From Lycocorax pyrrhopterus obiensis (taxonomy: Eukaryota > Chordata > Aves > Passeriformes > Paradisaeidae), in contig JACSVZ010000001.1 in NCBI GenBank assembly GCA_014706295.1, forward strand, positions 1,487,740 through 1,551,739: DNA of 64,000 bases. The letters run 5' to 3'. How positions within the stretch are numbered: position 1 is the stretch's first letter; each line of letters opens with the position of its first letter. The position numbers and the translations under genes were made by a program. Of the stretch, positions 1-10,794 are shown one piece after another. The notes under the pieces were generated by a model. That model was not told the origin of the DNA and searched no databases. It was given only the letters and a program-made list of their open reading frames with translations.

Positions 1-480
1 AGAGGCCATTGAGGTCATTCCTGGGGACAGCACAAGTGATGAGGAGCTGTCCCCAGTGGAGGAGGCCATTGAGGTTGTTACAGGGGACAGTATGAGTGAC
101 TGGGAGCTCTCTGAAGTGGAAGTGGCCATCAAGGCCATTCCACAGGACAACAGAAGTGACGAGGAGCTGTCCCCAGTGGAAGAGGACATCGAGGTCATCT
201 CAGGGGACAGCACAAGTGAAGAGGAGCTGTCCCAATTGGAAGAGGCCATCGAGGTCTTTCACAGGGACAGCACAAATGACCTGGAGCTGTCCGATGTCAA
301 AGAGGCTATCAAGCTCTTCCCAGGTGACAGCACGAGTGACACAGATCTGTCCCCAGTGGAAGAGGCCATTGAGGTCATTCCCGGGGACAGCGTGAGTGAG
401 CAGGAGCTGTCTCCAGTGGAAGAAGCCATCGACCACTTCCCAGAGCACAGCGTGAGTGACAAGGAGCTGTCCCCAGTGGA
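1..480 (+). repeat. 60-bp in-frame tandem repeat, 8 copies
   Basis: Copies start at 1, 61, 121, 181, 241, 301, 361 and 421 with no length variation. Substitutions fall mainly at residues 1-2 and 12-16 of each 20-residue unit, while the Asp-Ser and Glu-Leu-Ser cores persist. The array continues off the left edge, so its total copy number is unknown. From 481 the period breaks down into shorter ELS-centred units. Confidence 0.95.
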
Positions 481-1741
481 AGATGACAATGAGCTCTCCC
501 GAGCGGATAACAAGGGTTATAAGGAGCTCTCCCAGGGTGAAGACACCCCCAAAGAAGAGCTGTCACAAGAGGAGAGCGACAGTGACAAAGAGCTGTCCCA
601 AGGGGATAACAACAAGGATGGGAAACTTTCCCCAGAAGACGGCAAACATGATACAGAGCTGTCTTTTGGGGAAGACTATAATGTCCAAGCCATGTCCCCA
701 TGGGAAGAAGAACAGCTCTCCCAATGGGAAGAAGACGAGGACAAAGAGCTCTTCCATTGGGATGAACATGAGGATGAAGAACTCACGAGGAGGCCCCTGC
801 TTGGTGGTACGAACAGAGATCGAAGCTCGTCATCCGGACTGCCAGAACTGGGGGAAGTGTCGAGGCATCAGAAGGTGCAGGGGTGGCTGAAAGCCCATTT
901 CCCCAATGATTATGGAGCTGAAGAGGAGAAAGAGGACAAACATGACAGATACCAAGGACTGTCCCCACTGAAATGGTGGAAGGAGAAGGTGGAGGCCCGA
1001 TGGCAAGACATGTTTGACTCCATGTCATGTCTTGGATTCAATGTCGGTAAGAATGTGCTTTCCAAAGGGAAACACTGCGGAGCCCAAGAGGTGTGCCAAG
1101 GGGAAGATGCCGTCTGGGACAACATCTGGAACAAACCCTTGGGCCTGGTGGATGACGAGGACCCCCTGGAGGGACCCAGTTGGGCCCTGCACAGCTCCTC
1201 TCCTGGCCCACGGAGTCCCATGTATGATGAGTTCATAGCTGCTTTCCTGGCCGGAGCTGCTCAGCAGAAGGAGACCTCTGAGTCTCTCACCACTGAGGAG
1301 GAAAAGGCAGCAGGTTCTTCTGCCCTCAGTGAGGAGAGGACATCACTAGGCACAGAGAGCCCACTCGCTGTCCTATTCGATACTCCAGCCAGCAGCCAGG
1401 CTCGGCTGTACATGGAGCAGAACGTCACCAGTGAGACCCTGAGCAAGGCTCTGCTGGAGATCCAGGCAGTGGGGCAGCAGCGGGAGGCACAGGATGCCCT
1501 GGAACAATGGATTGCTGCACAAAGGGAAGCAGCAGTTACAGCAGCAAGGGAGGAGAGCCCGGTGCCTGCCCTGCACAGCCCCCCCAGCCCCTCGCCTGCC
1601 CAGCCGGGAGCCCAGGCCCTCCGCGGGCAGCCGGCTGCCCCCAGGAAACGTCCCTCCCGCTTCAGGCGGGCGCTGTGGGCGCTGCGGGCGCTGCGGGGGC
1701 TGTTCCGCTGTCCCTGCCTGGCGCCGCAGCCGGAGGACTGA
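1..1741 (+). CDS. 3' part of an unrecognised acidic 20-residue-repeat protein gene (5'-partial)
   Basis: The frame is already open at base 2 and runs to TGA at 1739-1741, giving 579 visible residues. The first in-frame GTG at 56 lies inside a repeat and is not a start, so the true start is off the left edge. Residues 1-160 are eight tandem 20-residue units (consensus around EEAIEVIPGDSTSDEELSPV), each exactly 60 bp. Residues about 161-262 are shorter, irregular units built on an ELS core with many D/E and some W. Residues about 263-535 are unique, with a Trp-rich patch (PLKWWKEKVEARWQDMF) and a hydrophobic helix-like stretch (YDEFIAAFLAGAAQQ). The tail is Pro-rich, then basic and Arg/Leu-rich, ending in LFRCPCLAPQPED. 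I see no signal peptide or membrane segment in the visible part. I recognise no family and assign no function; a lineage-specific bird gene is inference. It is not CLIC6-like, since no CLIC/GST-type sequence follows. An expressed gene is likely because the frame stays open through non-repetitive sequence and polyadenylation signals follow. Confidence 0.6.
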   Translation, partial: EAIEVIPGDSTSDEELSPVEEAIEVVTGDSMSDWELSEVEVAIKAIPQDNRSDEELSPVEEDIEVISGDSTSEEELSQLEEAIEVFHRDSTNDLELSDVKEAIKLFPGDSTSDTDLSPVEEAIEVIPGDSVSEQELSPVEEAIDHFPEHSVSDKELSPVEDDNELSRADNKGYKELSQGEDTPKEELSQEESDSDKELSQGDNNKDGKLSPEDGKHDTELSFGEDYNVQAMSPWEEEQLSQWEEDEDKELFHWDEHEDEELTRRPLLGGTNRDRSSSSGLPELGEVSRHQKVQGWLKAHFPNDYGAEEEKEDKHDRYQGLSPLKWWKEKVEARWQDMFDSMSCLGFNVGKNVLSKGKHCGAQEVCQGEDAVWDNIWNKPLGLVDDEDPLEGPSWALHSSSPGPRSPMYDEFIAAFLAGAAQQKETSESLTTEEEKAAGSSALSEERTSLGTESPLAVLFDTPASSQARLYMEQNVTSETLSKALLEIQAVGQQREAQDALEQWIAAQREAAVTAAREESPVPALHSPPSPSPAQPGAQALRGQPAAPRKRPSRFRRALWALRALRGLFRCPCLAPQPED

Positions 1742-2394
1742 AACTGACCAGGAAGAAGATGAGGAAGACGAAGACAGTGAAGGAGAAACCAAAGAAGACA
1801 AAGACGAGGAATCGGATGAAGAAGACAAAGACGACAAAGAAGAAGACAAAGACTAAGAAGACGAAGAAGATGGAGAAGACTTATTTAAGAATATAGGAAT
1901 AAGGATTTAAAATTAGAAAAAGAAAAATAGAAAGTAAGGATTTAAAAACAGAAGAAGAAGAATAATAGGAGTAGGAATAAGTATTTAAAAATAGTTAGAA
2001 GAAGAAGAGTAATAAGAGTAGGAATAAGAATAAGAATTAAAAAATACGTAGAAGAAGAAGAATAGTAGGAATAGGAATAAGAATTTAGAAATACGTAGAA
2101 GAAGCAGAGAAGAAGAGTAGTTAGAATAGCAGAGAAGAAGAAGAGTCGTAAGAAGAAGGAGAATAAGAAGAATATTTTAAGAATACAAAGATGAAGAGAA
2201 AATGCAATGGATAAATAAAATTAGGAAATCATTTCTTTTTATTTCATATTGCATATTTCTATTACAGTCTATGAAATAAAAACATGAGTATACAATTTGT
2301 TGTAAGTGCGATGCATTATAATTTCCCAGGAAACAGCCAAAGAAAGACAGAACACTGTTCCAGTTACTGAAGAATTTGTGTATTTTCTAATAAA
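1742..2394 (+). other. Purine-rich 3' UTR-like region of the repeat-protein gene
   Basis: From 1745 to about 2170 the plus strand is almost purely GAA/GAC/AAG, with a degenerate unit of about 50 bp near 1991, 2044 and 2091 (ATAGTTAG/ATACGTAG followed by AAGAAG). The first 115 bases after the stop encode a very acidic peptide in one shifted frame (stop near 1856) and a very basic one in another. That is expected of GA-rich DNA but could also mark a frameshifted tail. Confidence 0.5.
2214..2394 (+). terminator. Cluster of polyadenylation signals
   Basis: AATAAA occurs at 2214-2219, 2275-2280 and 2389-2394 on the plus strand, 0.47-0.65 kb after the stop of the repeat-protein gene. The last is followed by a TG-containing stretch (AGTTTGTAAGG). 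Cleavage at about 2230-2420 is inference. Confidence 0.5.
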
Positions 2395-2788
2395 GTTTGT
2401 AAGGCACAAGAAAAGAGTCTCCAGGTTTCATTTCTTGTCTCTCAGAGGTGCTGATGCATTTTCCCACTCAGCCCAGTGAGTCCCTGTGAGCAGCGGCTGC
2501 TCAGCCGAAAGCAGCTGTGGGGTCACTTCTGGAGTCCGTACAACTTCTACAGTGACAGAACGGGTGGGGTTGGCAGGGCCTTAAAGCTCATGTAGTTCCA
2601 GCTGATTGTCTCCTGCTCTGTGTCTCCCCCTCTCTGACAGGTGTTTGCTCTTTCTTTCTCTCTCCCTACCTCACACTTCTTTGGAAATCAAATCCTTGTT
2701 GTTCAATGAAATCCCTCTGTCGCTGTCCTATGGTCTCATTTGCCCTTAACTGGGGCAGAGGCGTCTCTCCCTCATCGCATCGTGACAC

Positions 2789-2842
2789 GTGGGCAGGGAC
2801 ACCTTCCACTGTCCCAGGTGGCTCCAAGCCCCAACGTCCAAG
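2789..2842 (-). repeat. CR1 fragment, type A (short)
   Basis: Only about 54 bases of type A are left (GGGCAGGGACACCTTCCACT and the following CCAAGCCCC segment). It is cut off just before the type C copy that follows at 2871. Confidence 0.7.
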
Positions 2843-2870
2843 TTTTCTGTTGTTTTAGGATAACTTTCAC

Positions 2871-3011
2871 AGGATCCCAGGATCCCTGAGGCTGGAAAAG
2901 CCCTCCCAGCCCATCGAGGCCCAGCTGTGCCCGATGCCCACCTTGTCCCCAGCCCAGAGCACTGAGTGCCACGTCCAGGTGCTCCTTGGACACCTCCAGG
3001 GGTGGGGACTC
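2871..3011 (-). repeat. CR1 fragment, type C
   Basis: The 3'-end motif (CAGGATCCCTGAGGCTGG) and the type C diagnostic segment are present. The copy stops inside the cassette at about 3011, where a GC-rich unique patch begins. Confidence 0.8.
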
Positions 3012-3340
3012 CTCTTCAGCCCCTGCAGCAGCTCCGTGTCTGGCAGCAGGGCCAGGTCCTTCCCAGCCTTCGGGGCGCCGGTGCCGTCCCGGTGAGGCCG
3101 CGCTCGGTGCGGCCCCGCGGCGCTGCCGGGTCCTGCTGTGCCCTTTGGCTCCGGGGCCGTGTCCCTGCATCCCTGCAGGGCCCTGAGCGCGGGGCACAGT
3201 GGCCAGTGGCTGCTGGTGGCCGCGCTGGTGGCCGTGTCCCCGCTGCTGGCAGGAGCCACCGAGGGCGCTGCCGGCAGCTTGGGGGCACCTGGCCTTGGTG
3301 GCCCTCCTGTGCCACCCCGAGGGGGGCAGTGACACCCTCG
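3012..3340. other. GC- and CpG-rich intergenic patch
   Basis: This 330-base stretch is far richer in GC and CpG than its flanks and is open in several frames. The plus frame 3138-3332 includes a hydrophobic run resembling a signal peptide (WLLVAALVAVSPLLAGA). No splice sites or homology are evident. It may be a small CpG island, a decayed exon, or chance. Confidence 0.35.
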
Positions 3341-3814
3341 CAGATTCATCCCGGAGAGAGAACTGGTCTGGGAAACAAAGGCCTCGTGTTGGCAGGAGGT
3401 GTTTGCTGGGTTTTTCATCACTTTTAGTTATGAGTTGTGATTTTTGTTGTTCAGGGAAACAGCAGGGCCAGATAATCTTCTCTTTGTTCAGGAATGCTCA
3501 TCAGGAATAAATATCAGTGTGTCTCTCCCTTTTTTCTTATGAGACACAACCCAGCCTCTGTGCCTGAGCTGGTAGAATGGGATATGGGATATGTTCTAGG
3601 ACAAAGTTTGATTCTAGCTTTCTTATGATAATTATTTCGATTTTATACCAGTTTTTTGTTGCTCTGAGGGGCCACTGCTTAGCATGGAGGGTGATAACTC
3701 TTTGAAAGGGCAGCCTGAGAATAAATCACAAACTCAAACCTCAGTTGTCTTCCAGCCCCACTGAGAGAGGAAAACATCAGGGAGGTGAGTGGCTACCAGA
3801 TTTGGGGGAAATCT
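3341..3814. other. Intergenic sequence, nothing recognised
   Basis: AT-richer unique sequence between the GC patch and the next CR1 copy. I see no gene, RNA or repeat. Confidence 0.5.
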
Positions 3815-4190
3815 CCACCAGTTGGGTTGTTCAGCCTGGAGGAGGCTCAGGGGGGACCTCATTGCTCCCCACAACTCCCTGACAGGAGGGGCAGTGAGGG
3901 GGGTCGGGCTCTGCTGCCGTGTCCCAAGGGAAAGGAGGAGAGGAAATGGCCTCAAATTGCACCAGGGGAGGCTCAGGTTGGAGATTGGGAAAGAAAATTT
4001 CCCTGGAAGAGCGGTGAGGCCTTGGAATGAGCTGCCCAGGGAGTGGTGCAGTCGCTGTCTCTGGGAGTGCTCAGGAGGAGTCTGGATGTGGCCCTTGGGG
4101 ACAGGGTTTGGGGTGATGCTGGTGCTGCTGGGGTGGCACTGGGTGATCCTGAAGGGCTCTTCCAACCCTGTTAATTCACTGACCCTGTGA
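3815..4190 (+). repeat. CR1 fragment, type C-related, full 3' end
   Basis: Reads in CR1 sense on the plus strand (GGTTGTTCAGCCTGGAGGAG onward) and ends in TTCACTGACCCTGTGA, a degenerate terminal octamer pair. It is diverged from the minus-strand type C copies, so probably older. Confidence 0.75.
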
Positions 4191-4599
4191 CGGCTGCGGC
4201 ACTCGAACGCCCCGGCTGGGTTTGGCGGAGCAATTTCCCCACGCTGCTCCTTGTCCTGAGCACACAGAGCGAGGAAGGCTGAGGCAGCACCGCCTGGAGC
4301 CGAGCTCCATCTGCCGGGAATTTCAGCGAGTCGCAGCAGCCACGGCACCCCGAGAACCTCTTTCCTGCCGTCCTGCCCTATCCCCCTCCTGCCTGCGCTC
4401 CGCAGGGGATGCTGGCTCCGCTCGGGGCGATGGGGCCGAGCAGAAGCCCCGCTCTGGCAGGACTGGCCGGGCCGGGCTCGGAGCAGCCTCATCCTTCCCC
4501 TGCCAGAGCCTCGCAGAGCCGAACTGAAGCAGGAGCAGCTATGCTGTGCCTGGGGGGCTCTGTTTGTGTGTTGCAAAATCGCACAGGTGGAACTCGCAG

Positions 4600-5112
4600 A
4601 GTTAGAGAATATCCTGAGTTAGAAGGATGCTGAAAATATCCTGAGTTAGGCACCCACCAGGATCACCCAGTCCCAGCCCTGGCCCTGCCCAGACCCCCCA
4701 ACAGTCCCAGCCTGGGCATCCCTGGCAGCGCTGTCCAAACGCTCCTGGAGCTCTGGCAGCCTCGGGGCCGTGCCCATTCCCTGGGGAGCCTGGAGCACCC
4801 TCTGGGGGAAGAACCTTTCCCTCAGATCCAACCTAAATCCCTCCTGGCCCAGCTCCAGCCACTCCCTGGGTGCTGTCAGGTCAGAGGAGCAGAGATCGGA
4901 GCTGTCCCTGGGGAGCTCTGCCCTCAGTTTCTGCTCCAGCTGGACATTCCAAGTGCCCTCTCCTTGCGTGGCCCCTCCAGACCCTTCCCCATCATTGTGT
5001 CCCTCCCTGGGACACTCTCGAAGAGCTTTACGTCCTTCTCACATCGCGGTGCCCAAAGCTGCCCCCCGGACTGGAGGTGAGGCCGTCCCAGCCCAGAGCA
5101 GAGCTGTGATCT
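4600..5112 (-). repeat. CR1 fragment, type B
   Basis: Type B core at 4661-4840. The 3' end is disturbed by a short duplication: AATATCCTGAGTTAG occurs twice, at about 4608 and 4635. The copy extends leftward into the CR1 body to about 5112. Confidence 0.8.
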
Positions 5113-7519
5113 TTGCAGCCCCCGAATGTGTTCAGCTTGGAAGAAGCCATTCCCATCCTCTGCCCCAAATGTTTTTAGCAGTGCCACCTGTACAGTTTGT
5201 GTTTAACATTTCAAGGGGGTGTGGTAAGAGCCAAGATTTTTTTTTGTTCCCAGGGCCTGTGTCCATGACAGTTGTGGCCTCTGTCTCTTTTCCCCATTAA
5301 GTCCCTCTCCTCTCTGACAGGGAAGAATAATTTCTTCTTCCATCCACCCCAGCTTAGCCATTCTCCAGGAAGACCTGAGTCAGATGTTTGGTACCTAAAC
5401 CAAATACCTGAGCAAGGTGGGGAAGAGGGAGACAATTGCTGGAGGAGACACAGAGTTACTGAAGCCGCCTAATGTAAACAAGATCTAAAGCAAGAGTTCA
5501 AAGTTATTAAAACTAGGGGAAAATGCCAAAGAAGGAAATTCTTCTCCGTTCAGTCACCCAGCTCTGGAGCCAATGAAACCTGCTTCACTATTCCTGAAAG
5601 ATGATTTATGGACATGTTTTGATGGTGGAGACAACAATAACAACAACCTTCCCTCCGTGAACCTTTTCATCCACGGAGCTCAAAGGGCTTCTCAAAGATC
5701 AGTGTCACTCGTGCAAGTAGGAAACCGAGGCTCAGGAAGGGAGGGATTTTGCTCCAGCAAGTGGAGAAGTCAGGGATAAACCCTGAGTTAGGTACAGTCT
5801 GTACTGGGATGCCTCACTCAGCAAACAGAAATCGGAAAGCTCCATGCACGGAGCGTGTGAGTGGTGGTACAAATGAGGAAAGTGGCGCTTGAGGATTTGA
5901 ATTCAGAGAAATGCTGAGCAGCAGCTGTGAGAAAACGAGCTTATTCTCCTCCTTGTGTTTTTTGCCTCCACCAGCATCCCAGAAGAGAACCTAATTCCTA
6001 GGATGGTTTAGCTCTAACACATTTGTTTTATCAGGGATAGAAAAAACATTCAGGAGTTTTTGGTTTGGTTTGGTTTTTTCCCCAGCTTTTTACAGCTGGA
6101 GAAGCCACAATTTGGGGTCTGTTCTTGCATCTCTTTAGCAGACAACGAAAAACCTCATTCTTTTAACAGAACCGGTTTTCTTTTTCTTCCTAGAGCTTTT
6201 TTTCTTTTTCCTAATTGCAATATCCACCTGGGAGGGATAAGAGATGGGAAATGCAATTTTGCTTATTTAAAGATTTGGACTAAATTTGACCTCCCGCTTG
6301 CCCCTCTTCTCCCCCAACTCCCTCTTCCCTCCTGTGCTACCAAAACCATCTTTGTGTGGGAGGCAAATCTCAATATCCCTGCCGATATTCCTGCAAACAG
6401 GCACAAAAATATCCCTCACAGAAGTGTCTGGAGGGGTCTCTCTCTTCCCCCCACTCTTTTCTGAGTGCTCTGTAGTTGTGAAAGTGACAAAATTCACCAC
6501 CCACGAAGAGGGGACTCCATGAGTGACTCTTTTCTCATCTTTAGTGGAACCACACTGGCTGAGGGAACACTTGGAAGCTTCTTGAACATAATGTGGTGTT
6601 TTAATGAGAATTAAGGTGCGTGGAAGACTTCAGGGAGTTGAAAATGTCCAGCTTGGCCATGGGACACTGAGAAAGGAGACAAATATTTTCCAGCAGATGA
6701 TATGGCTGAAGACCCAGGGAAGCTGGGCAGTAGACAAAAGGATCCCAAAAATCGACTCAGACTAACAGGATCACACTGGGAAAGGCACTACAAGGTAAAA
6801 TATCTGCACCTTTAATATCTTAGGGGGCTGCAAGGTCACCCAGGTGACCCCGTGGGGTCACAGGCACGGTCAGGACAGCACTGAAAATTAACTAAAATCC
6901 CTCGATTTTGGCCTCTCACACCTGGGGCTGCTTGGAAATCCTTGGGATGGGCTGTGGTGCAACCTGCTGACTCACCCCGACCTTGTCATGCTGCTTCCAC
7001 AAAGTGAGGATCCTGGAAGGGCCAGCATTCCCAGGATTGGCAGGCTCCAGCCTTTGGCAACAAAGATCATTCAGGTTTCATCATTTTCAGAAGGATGATG
7101 CCACTGAACAATTTTTCAGGACCACACTGCCAGATGTTTGCCATGTGCAGAAAGTTTTGATTTTCTGTCCTAAAATAGAACAACTTCCACTCATCCAGCC
7201 CCAAAATTGTAATTCCCATGGGACGGACATGCCGGCATTGGACTGGCTGGGATCACACATCCCTCAAAGTTACCTGTGCTGGGCTGGCATCTCCATGCTC
7301 CTGGTCTGCAGGAAGCTGGAGAAATATCAAAGAAGAGGGAATAGAATTCAAAATGAAAGGGATGATTTTCTTCCCCCCTCCACAAATTTAGCAACAGTTT
7401 TATGGGGCAAAAATGAAACTGGAAACATTCCTGTGTGAAATAACTTTGTTTAAGAGCAACTCATTTCAGAGAGGAAGGGTGAAGTTTGCCACAGGGGCTT
7501 CATGCAGGGGTTTTGCTGT
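5113..7519. other. Intergenic sequence, nothing recognised
   Basis: Mostly unique sequence with short runs of T and A. Its open frames are short and lack exon-like boundaries. I see no conserved domain, RNA gene or repeat family. Confidence 0.5.
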
Positions 7520-7562
7520 TTCACTGAAAATTCACTGAAAATTCACTGAAAATTCACTGATT
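7520..7562 (+). repeat. 11-bp tandem repeat
   Basis: About 3.7 copies of TCACTGAAAAT. It sits immediately before a short CR1 3' end at 7576, so it may be target-site or slippage sequence from that insertion. Confidence 0.8.
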
Positions 7563-7575
7563 TTCAAGGAATTTC

Positions 7576-7614
7576 AGGTCCCTTCCAACCCAAATTCTTC
7601 TGTGGTTCTGTGAA
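7576..7614 (+). repeat. CR1 3'-end remnant
   Basis: GGTCCCTTCCAACCCAAATT followed by TTCTGTGGTTCTGTGA matches the last 40 bases of CR1 with its terminal octamers. Nothing of the body remains. Confidence 0.7.
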
Positions 7615-8830
7615 CTGGGACGTTTGGGTCCTGAGGGATTCTGGTGTGAGAAAACAGGGAAACAAACGGGAGTAAACATCCAGCAGGGATAAACCTGACC
7701 TGGTGGTGTCGTGAGGCACTTGCAGCTGTCAGAGAGCTCCTGAGGAGCTGTGCCCGGCTCTCTCCTGGGCTCACAGGATGTGGCAAGTGTGAGTTTGCCG
7801 CTTAAACCTCCCCAGAAAAGCCACAGCTGTTCCCGTGTTTGAGGCATTTGGAAGTAAAACAGCCAGAGGCACTTTTTGCGTGCTCCAGGAAACAACTGTG
7901 TATGGGCAGGGAGCAGGTTCCCTCTCTTTTTCCAGCCTCCCTTCCCTCAGGAACGAGTGCTTTCTAAAGCCCTCAGAGCAGAGCTGCCCCCCTCCCTGCT
8001 CGGAAAGCAGGCTGTGTTTGAAATCTGTCTATTAGATTTTTCTCCCTAAATTGTTTTATCCTCCTCTCGAAAAACCCAAACAATTCCCAGACAGTGACTC
8101 GTGCTGACTAATCCAGTCTGGGAGACTTCTAGGTGTCCCTGTAACCTAAAACCAGCAAACAAGCTTCCTAATTCAGTAGCTAGACATTCCAATGGGGACC
8201 TGGAGGTTCTGGGCTTTTATTTTCCTTCTCCTCAGGGTTAAACATGCTTTTATCTCCACTGTGCCTCCCTCCCCCAGCAGGCAGGAGCTGGGATGAGCTG
8301 GAATTCGGACATTCCTTTCCTGCCTACACTTAAAAGTCCTGTTCCACAGGGCATCCCGGTGGCAAAGTTATTGTGAGCCCTCAGCAAAGGTGAGACCAGG
8401 GAGCAAAGGTTCTTCCAGGGAGAAGAAGGGGGTGCCTGGAGGAATAATTGAGATATTCCCAAATCATCTTGAAGCCCTGCAAGAAACTCAGTGTTGCAAA
8501 AAGGTGTGGGGACAAAGAAAAATTGTATTTTTGGCCCTTTTACAGTGCTGGGCTGAGTCACATTTTAGTCATGTCTGGAAACCACAGGGCCATTAGCAGG
8601 CCCTGCAGCCCAACAGTTGCAGCAGTGACAGATTTCTGAGCTCTGAAGGCTGTGAACAAGCTCTGTCTGGGAGCAGATAATGCAGTTTATTGTCTGCTCT
8701 GTGGCCACACACGCTGAGCCAGGAACCAGCATTCCAGGCCTGCCCAGGGAAAGGGATCTCGCTCCTGCCCCACGGATCCAGGCGTGGTGTGGTGCCACTG
8801 GGAAGGGGGAGAAGCCGTGTGCACCCAGGG
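7615..8830. other. Intergenic sequence, nothing recognised
   Basis: Unique sequence with no convincing exon, RNA or repeat. Short open frames on both strands show no codon-like constraint that I can detect. Confidence 0.45.
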
Positions 8831-9017
8831 ACACACACCTGGGTTATTTATCCAGGACATCTCTGTGGAGCTGGAAACACACCTGGGTTCATTTTCCAGG
8901 AGCTGGACACACACCTGGGTTCTTTCTCCAGGAGCTGGACACACACCTGGGTTCATTTTCCAGGAGCTGGACACACACCTGGGTTCTTTTTCCAGGACAC
9001 CTGTGTGGAGCTGGACA
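8831..9017 (+). repeat. 32-bp minisatellite with longer edge units
   Basis: ACCTGGGTT recurs at 8837, 8881, 8913, 8945 and 8977, so the internal units are 32 bp. The first and last units carry an extra 12 bases (ACATCTCTGTGG and ACACCTGTGTGG) at the same point. The period is not a multiple of three, so the matching peptides in all frames are not evidence of a gene. Confidence 0.9.
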
Positions 9018-10273
9018 GTGCCTTGAGGGCTGATGGTGCTTAATGAGCCCTCACTGCACAAGGCAAACGCAGCCGCGTGGGTGAACACCCCAGACAGTGG
9101 CCTTTGTAATTAAAGCTCATTAAAAGCTGGGTGTGAAGTGCCACAAGAAGTCAACAACGTTTTGCATTCACCCTTGGCAGCCCCTCCCCTCACCAGCAGC
9201 AGCCTCCAGCCTTGGTCTTCATCACCTTCTGTGCCCTTTCCTCCTCCTCCCTCTCGAGCAGCCACGGAGGGAGGGTTGAGCTGGACGCTCCCAGTTGCCC
9301 AAACTGGTGTGGTGGGGTCACCTGTGGGTCCCAGAGGGCTGCCCTGTCTTCCCACGGGATCTCAGCTCCCTCTTTTCCAGCTGCCCTGGGCAGGGAGGAA
9401 GGCAGAGGGGCAGGAGAGGGAGCTGCCCCTGCTCCCTCCCCTCACCCTGCAGCGAGCAGGTGGCAGTGCTCTGGGATGGCACAACCACTCTGGAAACTGG
9501 GAGATTTGGGATAGGAGGGACTCTCCTCAGTCCAGCTGAGGCAGGGAAGGAAGACACAGCCTTCCCCACAAGGACAGGCAGTGGGATCCACGGATCTGCT
9601 CAAAGTGGCCATGGCAGCCTGAGGCCTTCCCTTCCTCTCCACAACCAGAACTCTGCTGCTCTGTTCTCTTCACAATCTCCAAACCCCAGCAGCCTGCTCT
9701 GTTCTCTGAAAACTCTTCAAAGCCCAGCAGCAAATGTTTCTGCTGAGATGCCCTTGGGTGTCATATTTTTGGGTTTGTTTTGACTATCGCTATTTGTGGC
9801 TTCTTTTCCTGCGTGTCAAAACCAGAGACAAAACAAACGCGTGCTCTGCCTCACCGTCCACCTCGAGAAAAGTGCTCTTGGGTTTCACAGGGTTAGGGGA
9901 GGAATCCGTAGGGGAATCTCCTCAAAAATATTAATGCAGCATTTTAGGATCCTGCTGGAAAGAAATGTCAGGAGGACACGGTGAGCAGAGAAAGCAGGAA
10001 CCCCATCGGAGAGGGGGGTGCCAACATTTCTGCCTCTAAAGAGGCACCTGGAATTCAGTCACTGTTTTCTTTTAGTGTTTTGGCCCTAATTTTAAACAGA
10101 TAATGTGGATTGTGGTTTGAGAGATGGAGGGTTACTCTGCGAGCTGTCAGAAGAAAAATGCACCTTTAATACTTTGCTTTGTAGCTGTTTTTTCCCTTCA
10201 CTGAGAGGAGCAGCTGAACGCCAGTCCTTGTATATATAAATTACATCGATAAATTACACATATAATAGAGAAC
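9018..10273. other. Intergenic sequence, nothing recognised
   Basis: Unique sequence. The 9138-9783 part is pyrimidine-rich on the plus strand and open in several frames, but has no recognisable domain or splice context. Confidence 0.45.
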
Positions 10274-10370
10274 AGCCTGGTCTGGAAGGTTCTCTGCCCA
10301 CGGCAGGGGACTTGGAACTGGGTGATCTTTAATGTCCCTTCCAACCCAACCATTCCGTGATTCCCTGATT
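10274..10370 (+). repeat. CR1 3' end, type A
   Basis: Contains TCCCTTCCAACCCAACCATT and terminal octamer-like CCGTGATTCCCTGATT. The CR1 body is truncated after about 95 bases. Confidence 0.8.
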
Positions 10371-10794
10371 ATTGGGGAGAAGGATATTACTGAAAATTCC
10401 TTTAATATCATGCAGTATGTTGTGCAGGGCCAATATTAGAAAGTATTTTACATATATCTACATCTGCCTACATCCAGAGGCTTTCAAAATGAACTTTGAA
10501 TATATTTTTCTCATTTTGAAAGCTTAGTACACCTGTAGTAATATTTCATTAACACTTCTGTTTCATTATTTATTTAAAGAGAAAAGAACCCAAATCTTTT
10601 AAGTAACATGACCTTAAAATCTGTTTTGGTGCTCCTCAAGGAAGGTTCAAACCATCAGTAGCAAAAAGGATCCAATCCAAGAAGGAAAAGATGAAGAGAA
10701 ATAAGAGCTGGAGATGAATCTGAAATACTGAAATTTAATCGAGAAGCCAGGGATAAAATGCAATTATTGGACTTCTGTAGATGCAGAGTCTCAT

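Noticed and set aside
56..58. GTG as the start of the repeat-protein gene
   Set aside because: It lies within repeat unit 1/2 and the frame is open upstream to the window edge; a nuclear bird gene would not start there.
1..2400. CLIC6 as the identity of the left gene
   Set aside because: Position and an acidic repeat N-terminus are suggestive, but the frame ends in an unrelated basic tail with its own poly(A) signals and no CLIC domain exon follows.
8680..9088. Protein repeats in four frames (HTPGFIFQELD type)
   Set aside because: Caused by the 32-bp minisatellite, whose period is not a multiple of three.
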